A stretch of DNA of 64,000 bases from Ruminococcus sp. (GTDB lineage Bacteria; Bacillota_A; Clostridia; Oscillospirales; Ruminococcaceae): contig NZ_JAIKXF010000049.1 in NCBI RefSeq assembly GCF_024684275.1, positions 6,233 to 70,232 of the forward strand, read 5' to 3'. The stretch's first letter is position 1, and each line of letters opens with the position of its first letter. Both the position numbers and the translations under genes were made by a program. The notes under the pieces were generated by a model. The model made no database searches and was not told the origin of the DNA. It saw nothing but the letters and a program-made list of their open reading frames with translations. Positions 8,592 to 17,431 of the stretch are shown here, piece after piece.

Positions 8592-9761
8592 TCATTTGTT
8601 CTCTGCATCAGGTTTCATTCTGCCGTGGAATATCTCCTTACGGATATACAGCTGTTCATCTGCCTGCGCAATAAGCTGTGTAGCTGTGATAGCTCCTGAG
8701 CGGCAGGTCGCACAGCCTGTACATACCGATATAGTAGGGATAAGGTCAGCGCATTTCTCACGAAGGGTATTCACCTCGTTCTGTATAGACTCCTGTACCT
8801 CAGCTTCCTCGCTGATTATAAGCACAAATTCATCGCCGCCGTATCTTGCGCAGAAGCCGTGGAGCTTATCTGATACATTATGGAGAGCGTCCGCAACCAG
8901 CTGGAGAGTCCTGTCTCCTACTATATGCCCGAATTTATCATTGACCTGCTTGAAGTCATTGACATCTATCATATGTATGCTGAACGGCTTTTCATCTGAG
9001 GCGTTGTGTATCATATCCTGCAGGAATATCTCCATGCGTCTGCGGTTGTTGAGCCCTGTGAGGGCATCTGAGTATATCTCGCTGTTCTGTATCTCAAGGA
9101 ACGCAAAGTGTATCGGCAGGAAGATCCCCAGCGGTACAATAGGAGAAATTGGCAGGAGTCCCTCCAATACCGCAGTTGCCGAGGGTATTATTATAAACAA
9201 CAGCGGCAGACGGTATTCTTTTTTCAGTTTTACCTGCTTATTGGAAAAGCTTTGCGCAAATGAGTATATTCCGCTTCCGAAAAGCTGTATAAAAATAAAT
9301 ATAAGATGTATATTATATCCTTTTGCAAACTGGAAGATCTCATTTTCGTCGATATAAAAGTAAAATCCCGTAAAAACAGAAGATATTGTCAATATGCAGT
9401 CCACTCCTGCTATAACGTAATGCATTCCCATAAGAAGCTTCATATTCTTCGATTTATTCTGATCGATACGATAGATGACAAATATACACCAGCCTAATGT
9501 AAGCAGGGCTACCGCAACAAGTCCGACAGCATTTGTAAGCTTATTCAGAAATGAATTAAAGGGCACAAGTCCGCCCTGTCCCAACGCCCAGAAAATATCG
9601 CTCATGAGATAGATAATGAAAAACAGTGCCATTCCCCTGAAATGGCGCATTTGCAGGTCTGTACCAACGTTTTTGTTAGCCTTTATGATGATCCCGACAG
9701 AAAAGAATATGCAAAAGATCTCGGTTATCACATATGAAATATAGATCGCAGAACCATTCAT
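8592..9761 (-). CDS. Membrane-bound diguanylate cyclase (GGDEF)
   Basis: A 389-aa protein. About seven hydrophobic segments span residues 5-225 and may sense a signal in or at the membrane. The C-terminal GGDEF domain (about 230-385) has the substrate motif DALTGLNNRRR, metal-binding Asp in MIDVNDFKQVND, the active-site RYGGDEFVLI and a final ADEQLYIRK. It would make cyclic di-GMP from two GTP. No RxxD inhibitory site is seen before GGDEF. There is no EAL or PilZ partner in the window. An AGGGGG site precedes the ATG. Confidence 0.9.
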   Translation of the reverse strand: MNGSAIYISYVITEIFCIFFSVGIIIKANKNVGTDLQMRHFRGMALFFIIYLMSDIFWALGQGGLVPFNSFLNKLTNAVGLVAVALLTLGWCIFVIYRIDQNKSKNMKLLMGMHYVIAGVDCILTISSVFTGFYFYIDENEIFQFAKGYNIHLIFIFIQLFGSGIYSFAQSFSNKQVKLKKEYRLPLLFIIIPSATAVLEGLLPISPIVPLGIFLPIHFAFLEIQNSEIYSDALTGLNNRRRMEIFLQDMIHNASDEKPFSIHMIDVNDFKQVNDKFGHIVGDRTLQLVADALHNVSDKLHGFCARYGGDEFVLIISEEAEVQESIQNEVNTLREKCADLIPTISVCTGCATCRSGAITATQLIAQADEQLYIRKEIFHGRMKPDAENK

Positions 9762-10018
9762 ACGTACACCCCCTATACAGTTCAGAAATCACGTAAATAT
9801 ATTCTCTCATAAAATATGATAACATATAAATATATCAAAGATAATGTTTATTTTGTAAACAGTTGCATTGAGGTATGATATTTGTAACAATTTACAACAA
9901 AATACACTTTCGCTTGGTAAAAGTGATGAACCCAAAATGTATAAATCATCGGTAGTAAATCTGCCGCTGACCGATCAAAACAATGTCACGCCCGAATTTA
10001 AGGCACAGCCTGTTTTCC

Positions 10019-10047
10019 TTGACATTAACAGCGATTAAGTGTATAAT
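10019..10047 (+). promoter_or_regulatory. Perfect-consensus promoter of the VanZ-like gene
   Basis: TTGACA (10019-10024), 17-nt spacer, TATAAT (10042-10047). The expected transcription start near 10054 excludes the upstream TTG at 10053 as a translation start. Confidence 0.8.
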
Positions 10048-10091
10048 AGACCTTGTTTGGCAAAAAATGTCTTTATTCGGGAGGAATAGGT

Positions 10092-10526
10092 ATAATCAAG
10101 AAAATACTGCTAATTTTACTGAGGCTTCTGTCGCTTCCCTATGTATATGGTGTTCTGCTCATAACACTGATCTGGAGAAAACCTACCTACACACATAACT
10201 TCAAGCCGCCGTTCTGGGAGATAGCCCAGCTTATCAAGGGAAACGGCCGCCTGCTTTTCGATATTATCGGAAATATACTGCTTCTCTTTCCATTGGGTTT
10301 CTTTCTTCCCATATGGTTCAGAAAGGCTGACAGACCGAAAAAAGTTATCCTGATATGCTTTTGCGTATCAATTGCAATAGAGATAACACAGCTTATCACC
10401 ACACGGGGCTATTTTGAAACAGACGACCTGCTGCATAATACCATCGGAGCTTCTATGGGAGCACTTATCGGCTGTTCTCTCGCAAAATGGCTCAACTCAG
10501 AAAACAAAAACCGCAGTAAAAAATAA
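10092..10526 (+). CDS. VanZ-like membrane protein with a non-canonical start
   Basis: About 145 aa, matching the VanZ-like family: four hydrophobic segments, GNILLLFPLGFFLP, SIAIEITQLITTRGYFETDD with acidic loop residues, and IGASMGALIG near the end. VanZ proteins are linked to teicoplanin and lipoglycopeptide resistance, but many homologs have no known role. The start is the odd point: GGGAGG at 10079-10084 is well placed for the in-frame ATA at 10092, and no ATG, GTG or TTG lies in frame near it after the predicted transcription start. Either ATA/ATC is used inefficiently, or an ATG was mutated. Confidence 0.75.
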   Translation: MIKKILLILLRLLSLPYVYGVLLITLIWRKPTYTHNFKPPFWEIAQLIKGNGRLLFDIIGNILLLFPLGFFLPIWFRKADRPKKVILICFCVSIAIEITQLITTRGYFETDDLLHNTIGASMGALIGCSLAKWLNSENKNRSKK

Positions 10527-10573
10527 ACACAGCTTCCTCATGCGAAAATGCGCAGGGGAAGCTGTGTTTTTTT
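10525..10573. terminator. Bidirectional terminator
   Basis: AAACACAGCTTCC (10525-10537) pairs with GGAAGCTGTGTTT near 10557-10569. An inner TGCG/CGCA pair and a T7 tail are present. It serves the VanZ-like gene and the converging small gene. Confidence 0.85.
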
Positions 10574-10916
10574 AGCCGTAAATACTCATATATTCAAGAT
10601 CATAAGTAATGCTTTCGATCTCTGACTTAACATTTTCAGAGCCTTCAAGATCTTTTAGAATAGCATTTATTTCATCTTCGAGGCTGTCATAATAAGGCTC
10701 AAGGAAGAAATTCGCAAGATTTTCGTACTCCTCAAATCCGTTTTTCTTTATGAATTCCTGAACTTCATCATCATTTTCAAAGCACGGTACTTTTACATTT
10801 TCGTCCTTATCAAAAATATCCTCGGGAAGAGAGGAAAGAGCCGAATAAATAGTCCTTTCGGGCAAAAATTTGCGAAGCTCCGCCAGAAAAGTCCTTACCT
10901 TGATATGATCGTTCAT
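10572..10916 (-). CDS. Small acidic protein of unknown function
   Basis: A 114-aa cytosolic protein, strongly acidic (runs such as FENDDEVQEFIKKNGFEEYE) and mostly helical by composition. It has no signal peptide or membrane segment, and I do not recognise a family. The start MNDHIKV at 10916 is supported by GAGGTGA; the frame is open for 15 more codons upstream but lacks a ribosome site there. It is isolated between the VanZ-like gene and the long promoter region of the polysaccharide operon. Confidence 0.7.
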   Translation of the reverse strand: MNDHIKVRTFLAELRKFLPERTIYSALSSLPEDIFDKDENVKVPCFENDDEVQEFIKKNGFEEYENLANFFLEPYYDSLEDEINAILKDLEGSENVKSEIESITYDLEYMSIYG

Positions 10917-11689
10917 AAATATCACCTCAATATAAAATTTGATACTTTCTATTAACCGCATTATAAAAATATATAATGTGATATAAAATAGAATAAAGTG
11001 TAAAAACTGTATTAAAAATTACAATCAGGAGAATTTTTCGTATAAAACCGTGTTCGAATTTTATATTGATATTATACCACTGCATTTCTAAAAAATCAAC
11101 AAATTCTATATCAATTAAATAAAAAATCAGCTTTTTCACAAGAATCGCCTCCACTAATTGTAGAAATTGAATAATGGGGCGAAGCCAAAATTATTACAAT
11201 GCGTAATATCGATCTTTGTCATTATTTTTTGTATTATTCCCCATGTTCACGCTGCTCATCAAATTGATAACATAACCTCACAAAAAATCATATAAAAATA
11301 ATATATGTCATTCAAAGAATAATAATTAAAAAAAGTTACATTGAGCCTGCCAATAGTTAAAATTACATGGCGGATAATAATCAATTCATAACCGTTTTAC
11401 TGCTGCAACAATTATTGGCGGTAATTCTATGGCAAGAAGCAATATTTGGTCATATGAAAACAAGGCGATTCGATAATTTGAATACTGTCAGCTATACCTT
11501 TAGTGTTATTTTTATGTAATATTACAAATAGACGATTTTAGACTTGACATACCCATATAAATATGATATAATAACTCGAAAAATACGTATCGTAACTAAT
11601 CGTTTAGATTATACTAAAAGTTATCGCTTTTTCGCTTTGGGATCAGATTAAACAAGTGACCGTATTCTTATTTTTTTGGAGGGAAAATT
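10917..11689. other. Long AT-rich intergenic region before the polysaccharide operon
   Basis: About 770 bases without a convincing gene. It holds the promoter region of the small acidic gene on the left and the consensus promoter of the polysaccharide operon on the right, followed by a leader of about 110 nt. Apart from these I see no clear hairpin, repeat or coding signal. Confidence 0.6.
11544..11572 (+). promoter_or_regulatory. Promoter of the exopolysaccharide operon
   Basis: TTGACA (11544-11549), 17-nt spacer, TATAAT (11567-11572), all perfect consensus. The first gene starts at 11690, giving a leader of about 110 nt. Confidence 0.85.
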
Positions 11690-12892
11690 ATGAAAGTTTC
11701 ATTTTCACCACCCGATATTTCTGTACTCGAAATACATGAGGTATGTGAAGCATTGAAATCAGGATGGATAACCACAGGGCCAATGACAAAACGATTTGAA
11801 AAGAACATCGCCGATATGATCGGCGTTAATAAGGCTTGCTGCCTTAATTCACAGACCGCCTGTGCTGAAATGGCATTGAGGCTTCTCGGAGTCGGAGAGG
11901 GCGACGAGGTCATCACGACCGCTTATACATACACTGCTACTGCTGCTGTTGTTTGTCACGTAGGGGCTAAGCTCGTACTCGTAGACACTATGCCTAACAG
12001 CTTTGAGATCAATTACGATCAGGTAGAAAAGGCTATCACAGAAAAGACTAAGGTCATTATTCCTGTTGACCTCGGCGGCGTACCTTGCAACTATGCAAGA
12101 CTTTTCCAGATCGTAGACAGCAAAAAGTCTCTGTTCAGACCTAAGAACAAGATCCAGGAGGCTATCGGACGTGTTGTTATCAGCGCTGATACTGCTCACG
12201 CCTTCGGCGCTAAATGGCGCAATATGAACGTGGGTAATATCGCTGACTTTTCAAGCTTCAGCTTCCACGCTGTAAAGAACCTCACCACCGCAGAGGGCGG
12301 TGCTCTTACATGGCGTCCTATCGAGGGCATCTCAGATGAGGAGATATACCATCAGCTCCAGCTCTTCAGCCTTCACGGTCAGAGCAAGGACGCTCTGGCT
12401 AAAACTCAGCTGGGCGCTTGGGAGTATGACGTTATCGGAACATGGTACAAGTGCAATATGACTGATGTAGCTGCTGCTATCGGACTTAAACAGCTTGAGA
12501 GATACCCTCGTATGCTTGAGCTCAGACATCAGATAATCAATTACTACGATGAGGCTCTCCACGATATCGGTATCGAGACTCTCCCCCACTACACAAATGA
12601 GTACTCATCTTCGGGACATCTCTATATCACAAGGATCCCCGGCATCTCATCAGAGGAAAGAAACGAGATAATCACACGCATGGCTGAGCAGGGCATTGCG
12701 ACCAATGTTCACTATAAGCCCCTTCCTATGCACACAGCATATAAGAACCTCGGCTTCGATATTGCTGACTATCCTAACGCTTACGAGCACTTCAAGAACG
12801 AGATCACACTTCCGCTTCACACCTGTCTTACCGGTGAAATGGAAAACTATGTAGTAAGCAATTACGTAAAGATAGTAAAGGATTACCTTTGA
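11690..12892 (+). CDS. DegT/DnrJ/EryC1 family sugar aminotransferase
   Basis: A 400-aa PLP-dependent aminotransferase that would add an amino group to a keto sugar bound to a nucleotide. The PLP Lys is K196 in FSFHAVKNLTTAEGGAL, and D167 in ISADTAHAFGA would hold the pyridine nitrogen. The substrate-side SGWITTGPM motif at 24-32 is typical of the VioA/ArnB/PglE type. It is first in the operon, behind a consensus promoter and a GGAGGG ribosome site. A second aminotransferase (21567) and a divergent relative (20107) are in the same operon. No nucleotide-sugar dehydratase is encoded here, so the substrate must be made elsewhere. Confidence 0.9.
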   Translation: MKVSFSPPDISVLEIHEVCEALKSGWITTGPMTKRFEKNIADMIGVNKACCLNSQTACAEMALRLLGVGEGDEVITTAYTYTATAAVVCHVGAKLVLVDTMPNSFEINYDQVEKAITEKTKVIIPVDLGGVPCNYARLFQIVDSKKSLFRPKNKIQEAIGRVVISADTAHAFGAKWRNMNVGNIADFSSFSFHAVKNLTTAEGGALTWRPIEGISDEEIYHQLQLFSLHGQSKDALAKTQLGAWEYDVIGTWYKCNMTDVAAAIGLKQLERYPRMLELRHQIINYYDEALHDIGIETLPHYTNEYSSSGHLYITRIPGISSEERNEIITRMAEQGIATNVHYKPLPMHTAYKNLGFDIADYPNAYEHFKNEITLPLHTCLTGEMENYVVSNYVKIVKDYL

Positions 12893-13587
12893 TACTGCGC
12901 CGCTGGGAAGATCTCCCTTCATTCATGAAAACGGAAGAGGTAAGACCGTATTGGGAGATACTATGGAAAAAACGCGGACATCTGGCAGTAAAGCGCACAT
13001 TTGATATAATAACCGCTCTTTTGCTGCTGCTGATCACAGCGATCCCGATGATCATTCTCGCTGTTATGATAAAGCTGGATTCAAAGGGACCTGTCCTTTA
13101 TCGTCAGGAAAGAGTAACAACATACGGAAAGCGATTCCGCATACATAAATTCCGTACTATGGTACAGGATGCCGACAGAGTGGGCTCTGCTGTCACTGTT
13201 AGCAATGACAGCAGGATCACCCGTGTAGGTTCTATGCTCCGCGGACTTCGTCTTGACGAGCTTCCCCAGCTCATCGATGTGCTTCAGGGTACTATGAGCT
13301 TCGTAGGAACACGTCCGGAGGCATCAAAATATGTAAAAATGTACCGTCCTGAGTTTTATGCTACTCTGCTTATGCCGGCTGGCATAACAAGCGAGGCTTC
13401 TATCAGATATAAGGACGAATACAAGCTTTTAAGCGCTTCTGAGGACGTTGACAAAACTTATATAGAACAGGTGCTTCCGGGCAAAATGGTTTGGAATCTT
13501 AATTCCATTGAACGTTTTTCATTTTTCCGCGAGCTGCTGACTATGGTCAGAACTGTTCTTGCTGTTTTAGGAAAAGAATATGATTGA
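12889..13587 (+). CDS. Initiating sugar phosphate transferase (PglC/WcaJ-like)
   Basis: A 232-aa monotopic phosphoglycosyl transferase. It moves a sugar-1-phosphate from a UDP-sugar to undecaprenyl phosphate, starting the polysaccharide repeat unit. A re-entrant hydrophobic helix lies at 41-62. The conserved KFRTM, the catalytic Asp-Glu pair (D123-E124 in RLDELPQLIDVLQG) and FVGTRPE are all present. A TTG start at 12889 overlaps the previous gene by 4 nt, with AAAGGA 6 nt upstream, indicating translational coupling. The product is full length for the catalytic core class. Confidence 0.93.
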   Translation: MILRRWEDLPSFMKTEEVRPYWEILWKKRGHLAVKRTFDIITALLLLLITAIPMIILAVMIKLDSKGPVLYRQERVTTYGKRFRIHKFRTMVQDADRVGSAVTVSNDSRITRVGSMLRGLRLDELPQLIDVLQGTMSFVGTRPEASKYVKMYRPEFYATLLMPAGITSEASIRYKDEYKLLSASEDVDKTYIEQVLPGKMVWNLNSIERFSFFRELLTMVRTVLAVLGKEYD

Positions 13588-13598
13588 GGAGTTGTCAG

Positions 13599-14204
13599 AT
13601 GATCACCGTCAGAAAAATGACTGCGTCAGAAGAAAAGAATATCAGGAATCTGTCGCGGCTCCATACTCATGCATTTCCTGATTTCTTCCTCACACAGCTC
13701 GGTGTGGGATTTCTTGACGCTCTGTATAATGGATATCTGAATGACGAAAGGTCCGGCATAATAGTTGCCGAGGACAACGGCAGACTTGCTGGCTTTATCG
13801 CCTATTCATATGATTATCCGAATTTCTACAAGGGACTGATAAAGCATCATCTGGTTAAATTTGCTTTCTGCTCTCTGGGAGCAGCCATCAGACACCCTTC
13901 ATTTGTAAAAAGGCTGCTGGGCGCTTTTAAAAAGAGCGATTCCGTAGTCAAAGACGAAAAATACGTTGAGCTGGCTTCTATATGCGTTGAACCTCAAATG
14001 GGCAAGAGGGGCATAGGCTCAAAGCTCATAGATCACCTCAAGGGCATGGTGGATTTCAATAAATACGCCTATATCAACCTTGAAACAGACGCCGTAAACA
14101 ACGACGCTGTAAACAGATTCTATGTAAAGAACGGCTTCAAGCTGGCAGGAAGTTATTTTTCTCCCGAGGGCAGAAAAATGAACGAATACAGATTCGGAGG
14201 CTGA
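13599..14204 (+). CDS. GNAT family N-acetyltransferase
   Basis: A 201-aa acetyltransferase. The acetyl-CoA loop is in ICVEPQMGKRGIGSKLIDHL, and NRFYVKNGFKLAGSYF near the end is the usual last strand. A central insert (about 80-110) is longer than in small GNATs. In this operon it probably acetylates an amino sugar made by one of the aminotransferases. The start at 13599 is set by TGAGGAG; the longer frame starting at TTG 13584 has none. Confidence 0.85.
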   Translation: MITVRKMTASEEKNIRNLSRLHTHAFPDFFLTQLGVGFLDALYNGYLNDERSGIIVAEDNGRLAGFIAYSYDYPNFYKGLIKHHLVKFAFCSLGAAIRHPSFVKRLLGAFKKSDSVVKDEKYVELASICVEPQMGKRGIGSKLIDHLKGMVDFNKYAYINLETDAVNNDAVNRFYVKNGFKLAGSYFSPEGRKMNEYRFGG

Positions 14205-14205
14205 T

Positions 14206-15330
14206 ATGTCAGTGAAAATGCTTTATATCCTTAATCTTGCGGAAAAGGTGAATAATTTCTCGTATTCCGCAATGATAGCTGCGCAAAGGCTGGGTATCGA
14301 GTTCTCTATCGCAGGAAACTGGGGATATCCAAATAACGCAGCAAGAGAAGCCGATGAAAAAAAATATGGTATAAAGATCTATCAGGTCGATTTTATTCGC
14401 ACTCCCTACGATCCTCGTAACTATAAGGCTTATCGTCAGATAAAAGCCATTATGGAGAGTGAAAAATTCGACCTGATACACTGTAATACACCTATCGGCG
14501 GCATAATCGGAAGATTAGCCGCAAAAAAATGCGGTATCGGAAATGTTATTTATCAGGCTCACGGATTCCACTTCTATAAGGGTGCCCCCTTCGTTAACCG
14601 TGCTCTGTACTATCCCATAGAAAAGTACTTTGCAAAGTATACCGACACCCTCGTTACTATAAATAAAGAGGACTTCGGAGCAGCCAAGACCTTCAAACTG
14701 AGGAACTGCGGCGAGGTCCGCTATGTTCACGGCGTGGGTATCGACCTTTCCGTTTATGACGGCATAGCAGGCTGCAGAGCGCAAAAACGCAGTGAGCTCG
14801 GGCTCGGAAACGATGATATAGCTGTTATATCAGTGGGCGAGCTCAATAAAAACAAGAACAATATCGTCATCGCTCAGGCTATGGCAGAGATAAACAACAA
14901 AAAACTGCATTATTTCCTGTGCGGAACAGGTCAGGAGGAGTCAGCTATAAGAGGCTTCGCCTCAGAGCACGGTCTGTCGGAGAATATCCATTTTCTCGGC
15001 TATAGGAACGACGTCAAGGAGCTTCTGTCAGCCTGTGACATCTTCGTAATGCCTTCATTCAGAGAAGGGCTTTCACGCTCACTTATGGAAGCTATGGCTT
15101 GCGGTCTGCCCTGCGTTGTCTCGAAAATACGCGGCAATACCGACCTTGTACCAAAGGGCGGCGGTCATCTGTGCTCACCGTCCTCCTCAGCAGAATTCGC
15201 CGAGGGTTTAAGGGAATGCCTTACATCGGACAGAAAGGCTATGGGAGCCCTGAATATGCAGTCCGTAAAAAATTATGACCTCAGCATTGTAATTGCTGAG
15301 TGGGAAAAGATCTATAAAGATGTTTTATAA
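14206..15330 (+). CDS. Glycosyltransferase family 4
   Basis: A 374-aa GT-B fold glycosyltransferase. The N-terminal half contains DLIHCNTPIGGIIGRL. The C-terminal half has the sugar-nucleotide site with VGELNKNKN, the FLGYRNDVKELLSACD stretch and the E-x7-E motif in SFREGLSRSLMEAMACGLP. It would extend the lipid-linked repeat unit from the cytosolic side. It begins one base after the GNAT stop, with GGAGG upstream. Confidence 0.92.
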   Translation: MSVKMLYILNLAEKVNNFSYSAMIAAQRLGIEFSIAGNWGYPNNAAREADEKKYGIKIYQVDFIRTPYDPRNYKAYRQIKAIMESEKFDLIHCNTPIGGIIGRLAAKKCGIGNVIYQAHGFHFYKGAPFVNRALYYPIEKYFAKYTDTLVTINKEDFGAAKTFKLRNCGEVRYVHGVGIDLSVYDGIAGCRAQKRSELGLGNDDIAVISVGELNKNKNNIVIAQAMAEINNKKLHYFLCGTGQEESAIRGFASEHGLSENIHFLGYRNDVKELLSACDIFVMPSFREGLSRSLMEAMACGLPCVVSKIRGNTDLVPKGGGHLCSPSSSAEFAEGLRECLTSDRKAMGALNMQSVKNYDLSIVIAEWEKIYKDVL

Positions 15331-15342
15331 GGAATTATTGTT

Positions 15343-16500
15343 ATGACCAGAACAGATAACAAGGTATCATTCAGCTTATCTTCGGTATGCTTTCTGATAT
15401 ATTTTCTGTTAAAGCCGTTTTATCTTTTTGACAGCGGCACATTGCAGCTGGGCGATTTCTTCCTGCTGTTTTCCTTTGCCTTTCTGGTTTATGAAAGGAA
15501 AAAAGGACTCAGAAACGAGGATCAGATATTCGAGCTGTTCCTCATCTGTGTTTTTATCATTAATTTTATCTATTTTTTCATATATCACGGCAGCGAGTTT
15601 TTAAAATCATGTCTGTATTATGTATTCAATTTCATCGTCATACTGTGCTTCAGACACTTTATGTATGACAAGAAATGGCTGACGGCTCTGGCCACAGTCT
15701 GCAAGATCAACCTTCTGGTGCAGCTTGCGATATTCCTGCTCCACAAGGGCGGCTACTGGGAGGGCACATACAGATACATGGGAACCTATACCGATCCTAA
15801 TCAGATGGGATTTGCGGTCGTTTCCACACTGGCGATACTCTTTCTGCTAAAGGATAAATGGAAATACCTTTACGTCCTTGTGGCTGCACTGCTTATCGTA
15901 CAGACCTCGTCAGGCGGTATGCTCATCACCCTCTGCCTGCTCGTCGGTCTCGACGCTTTGATAGCACTGAAAAAAGCTATGGATAACGGCGGTATCTCTT
16001 ATACATTATTATTTATTATAATACTTGGTATCGGAGCAGTTATCATTCTCATTATGGCAGATGTCATTCATATTGACTGGGATCATTTTCGTATTTCAGA
16101 TAAGCTCCACAGCAACGATTCTGTGCTCCAGAGCTTTATCAACGACAGAGCCCTGAATGTAGCTCAGGAGCACCCCGAGTACTTTCTGTTCGGATACGGT
16201 GAGGGCTTCTCATTCCCGAGATACGGACACAGCGAGGAGCTGCATTCCACATGGATATCCCTTTGCTATTATTACGGAGTTCTCCCCTTCTTTATACTCC
16301 TTGCGTGGATATACTCCAATGTAAAGCATATCAAGCTTGAGGTGCTGCCTGTATACATTGCCATATTCCTTGAAGCTTTCACCCTTGCAAACCACCGACA
16401 GGCTTCATTCTGGATGATAATCCTGCTTGCAAACGTATGCTGTCAGGACAGCATCACATATATCAATGAATCAGAAATTGAGGAGAGAAAAAGTGAGTAA
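15343..16500 (+). CDS. Wzy-like polysaccharide polymerase
   Basis: A 385-aa integral membrane protein with roughly 11 hydrophobic segments. A larger external loop (about 240-305) contains HPEYFLFGYGEGFSFPRYG and HSTWISLCYYYGVLPF, typical of O-antigen polymerase/ligase-like proteins. It would join repeat units outside the membrane. Wzy proteins share little sequence, so the call rests on topology, this loop pattern and the operon, which also holds a Wzx-type flippase and a Wzz/Wzc-like protein. Confidence 0.8.
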   Translation: MTRTDNKVSFSLSSVCFLIYFLLKPFYLFDSGTLQLGDFFLLFSFAFLVYERKKGLRNEDQIFELFLICVFIINFIYFFIYHGSEFLKSCLYYVFNFIVILCFRHFMYDKKWLTALATVCKINLLVQLAIFLLHKGGYWEGTYRYMGTYTDPNQMGFAVVSTLAILFLLKDKWKYLYVLVAALLIVQTSSGGMLITLCLLVGLDALIALKKAMDNGGISYTLLFIIILGIGAVIILIMADVIHIDWDHFRISDKLHSNDSVLQSFINDRALNVAQEHPEYFLFGYGEGFSFPRYGHSEELHSTWISLCYYYGVLPFFILLAWIYSNVKHIKLEVLPVYIAIFLEAFTLANHRQASFWMIILLANVCCQDSITYINESEIEERKSE

Positions 16501-17431
16501 TTGTTTAGTAACAGTAATATGCCTCGCCTACAATCATGAGAAATATATCAGATCTACCTTTGAAGGCTTTGTTAAACAAAAAACTTCATTTAAATTCAAG
16601 GTCCTCGTACATGATGACGCTTCAACAGACAGTACTCCCGATATAATAAAGGAGTATATGGAAAAATATCCCGATATGTTTGAGGCAATACTACAGGACG
16701 AGAACAAATATCAGCAGGGCATAGACATTGAGGATAAGTATCTTTTGCCTAAAATCGATACAAAATATGTTGCTGCCTGCGAATGTGACGACTACTGGAC
16801 TGATCCGTATAAGCTGCAAATGCAGGTTGAATACATGGAAAAGCACCCCGAATGCTCTCTTTGTGTACACAACACAGAGAAAATATTTGAAAACGGCAAA
16901 TCTACAGGAAAAACCTTTAATCCCTCCCGTAAAGAGCAGGATTACACCTTCAGAGATATAGCTCTTTCAGAGCCGTCAGCATATTTCCATTTCAGCTCGC
17001 TCATGTGGAGAAATGATACCTTCAGGGAGAAAAATCCCGCCTTTGAAATGAATGGTATCGGCGATTATCCTATGGCGCTGTATTTTGCTTCTATAGGCTA
17101 TATCCACTATATACCCAAAACAATGTCATGCTACAGACTGAATTCAATCGGTTCATGGTCATCTATGATGGATTCAGACAACAGCAAAAAGGTCACCCAG
17201 CATAAAAACATCATCAAGGGTTTCAAGTCTATTGATGAATATACAAAGCATAAGTATTCACCTGTTATCAAAAAGGCTATAAACCGCGAGGAAGCCAAGA
17301 TAATGGTGCTTGAGAACAAATATGCGTCCCTGATCAGCTCACCGCGCTGTTTCGCTGCATTCTGCAGAACTATAACTCATAAGACGATCAGAAAGCTGAA
17401 CGATAAGATACAGGCGGTGCGCGGCAAATGA
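16493..17431 (+). CDS. Glycosyltransferase family 2
   Basis: A 312-aa GT-A fold enzyme. It begins SNCLVTVICLAYNHEKYI, with HDDASTDST as the nucleotide-binding part and ECDDYWTDPYKLQ as the metal-binding DxD region and acceptor side. A GTG start at 16493 is preceded by AGGAGAG and overlaps the Wzy stop by 8 nt. The frame is open further upstream, but that stretch overlaps the Wzy gene and lacks a ribosome site. It adds one sugar of the repeat unit; the sugar cannot be named. Confidence 0.9.
   Translation: MSNCLVTVICLAYNHEKYIRSTFEGFVKQKTSFKFKVLVHDDASTDSTPDIIKEYMEKYPDMFEAILQDENKYQQGIDIEDKYLLPKIDTKYVAACECDDYWTDPYKLQMQVEYMEKHPECSLCVHNTEKIFENGKSTGKTFNPSRKEQDYTFRDIALSEPSAYFHFSSLMWRNDTFREKNPAFEMNGIGDYPMALYFASIGYIHYIPKTMSCYRLNSIGSWSSMMDSDNSKKVTQHKNIIKGFKSIDEYTKHKYSPVIKKAINREEAKIMVLENKYASLISSPRCFAAFCRTITHKTIRKLNDKIQAVRGK

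Noticed and set aside
8518..9357. 279-codon plus-strand frame opposite the GGDEF gene
   Set aside because: The minus strand encodes a complete GGDEF protein with an active-site motif; the opposite frame is Ser/Cys-rich and matches nothing.
9937..10038. 33-codon ORF before the VanZ-like promoter
   Set aside because: No good ribosome site, overlaps the -35 box, and too short to judge. It might be a gene remnant.
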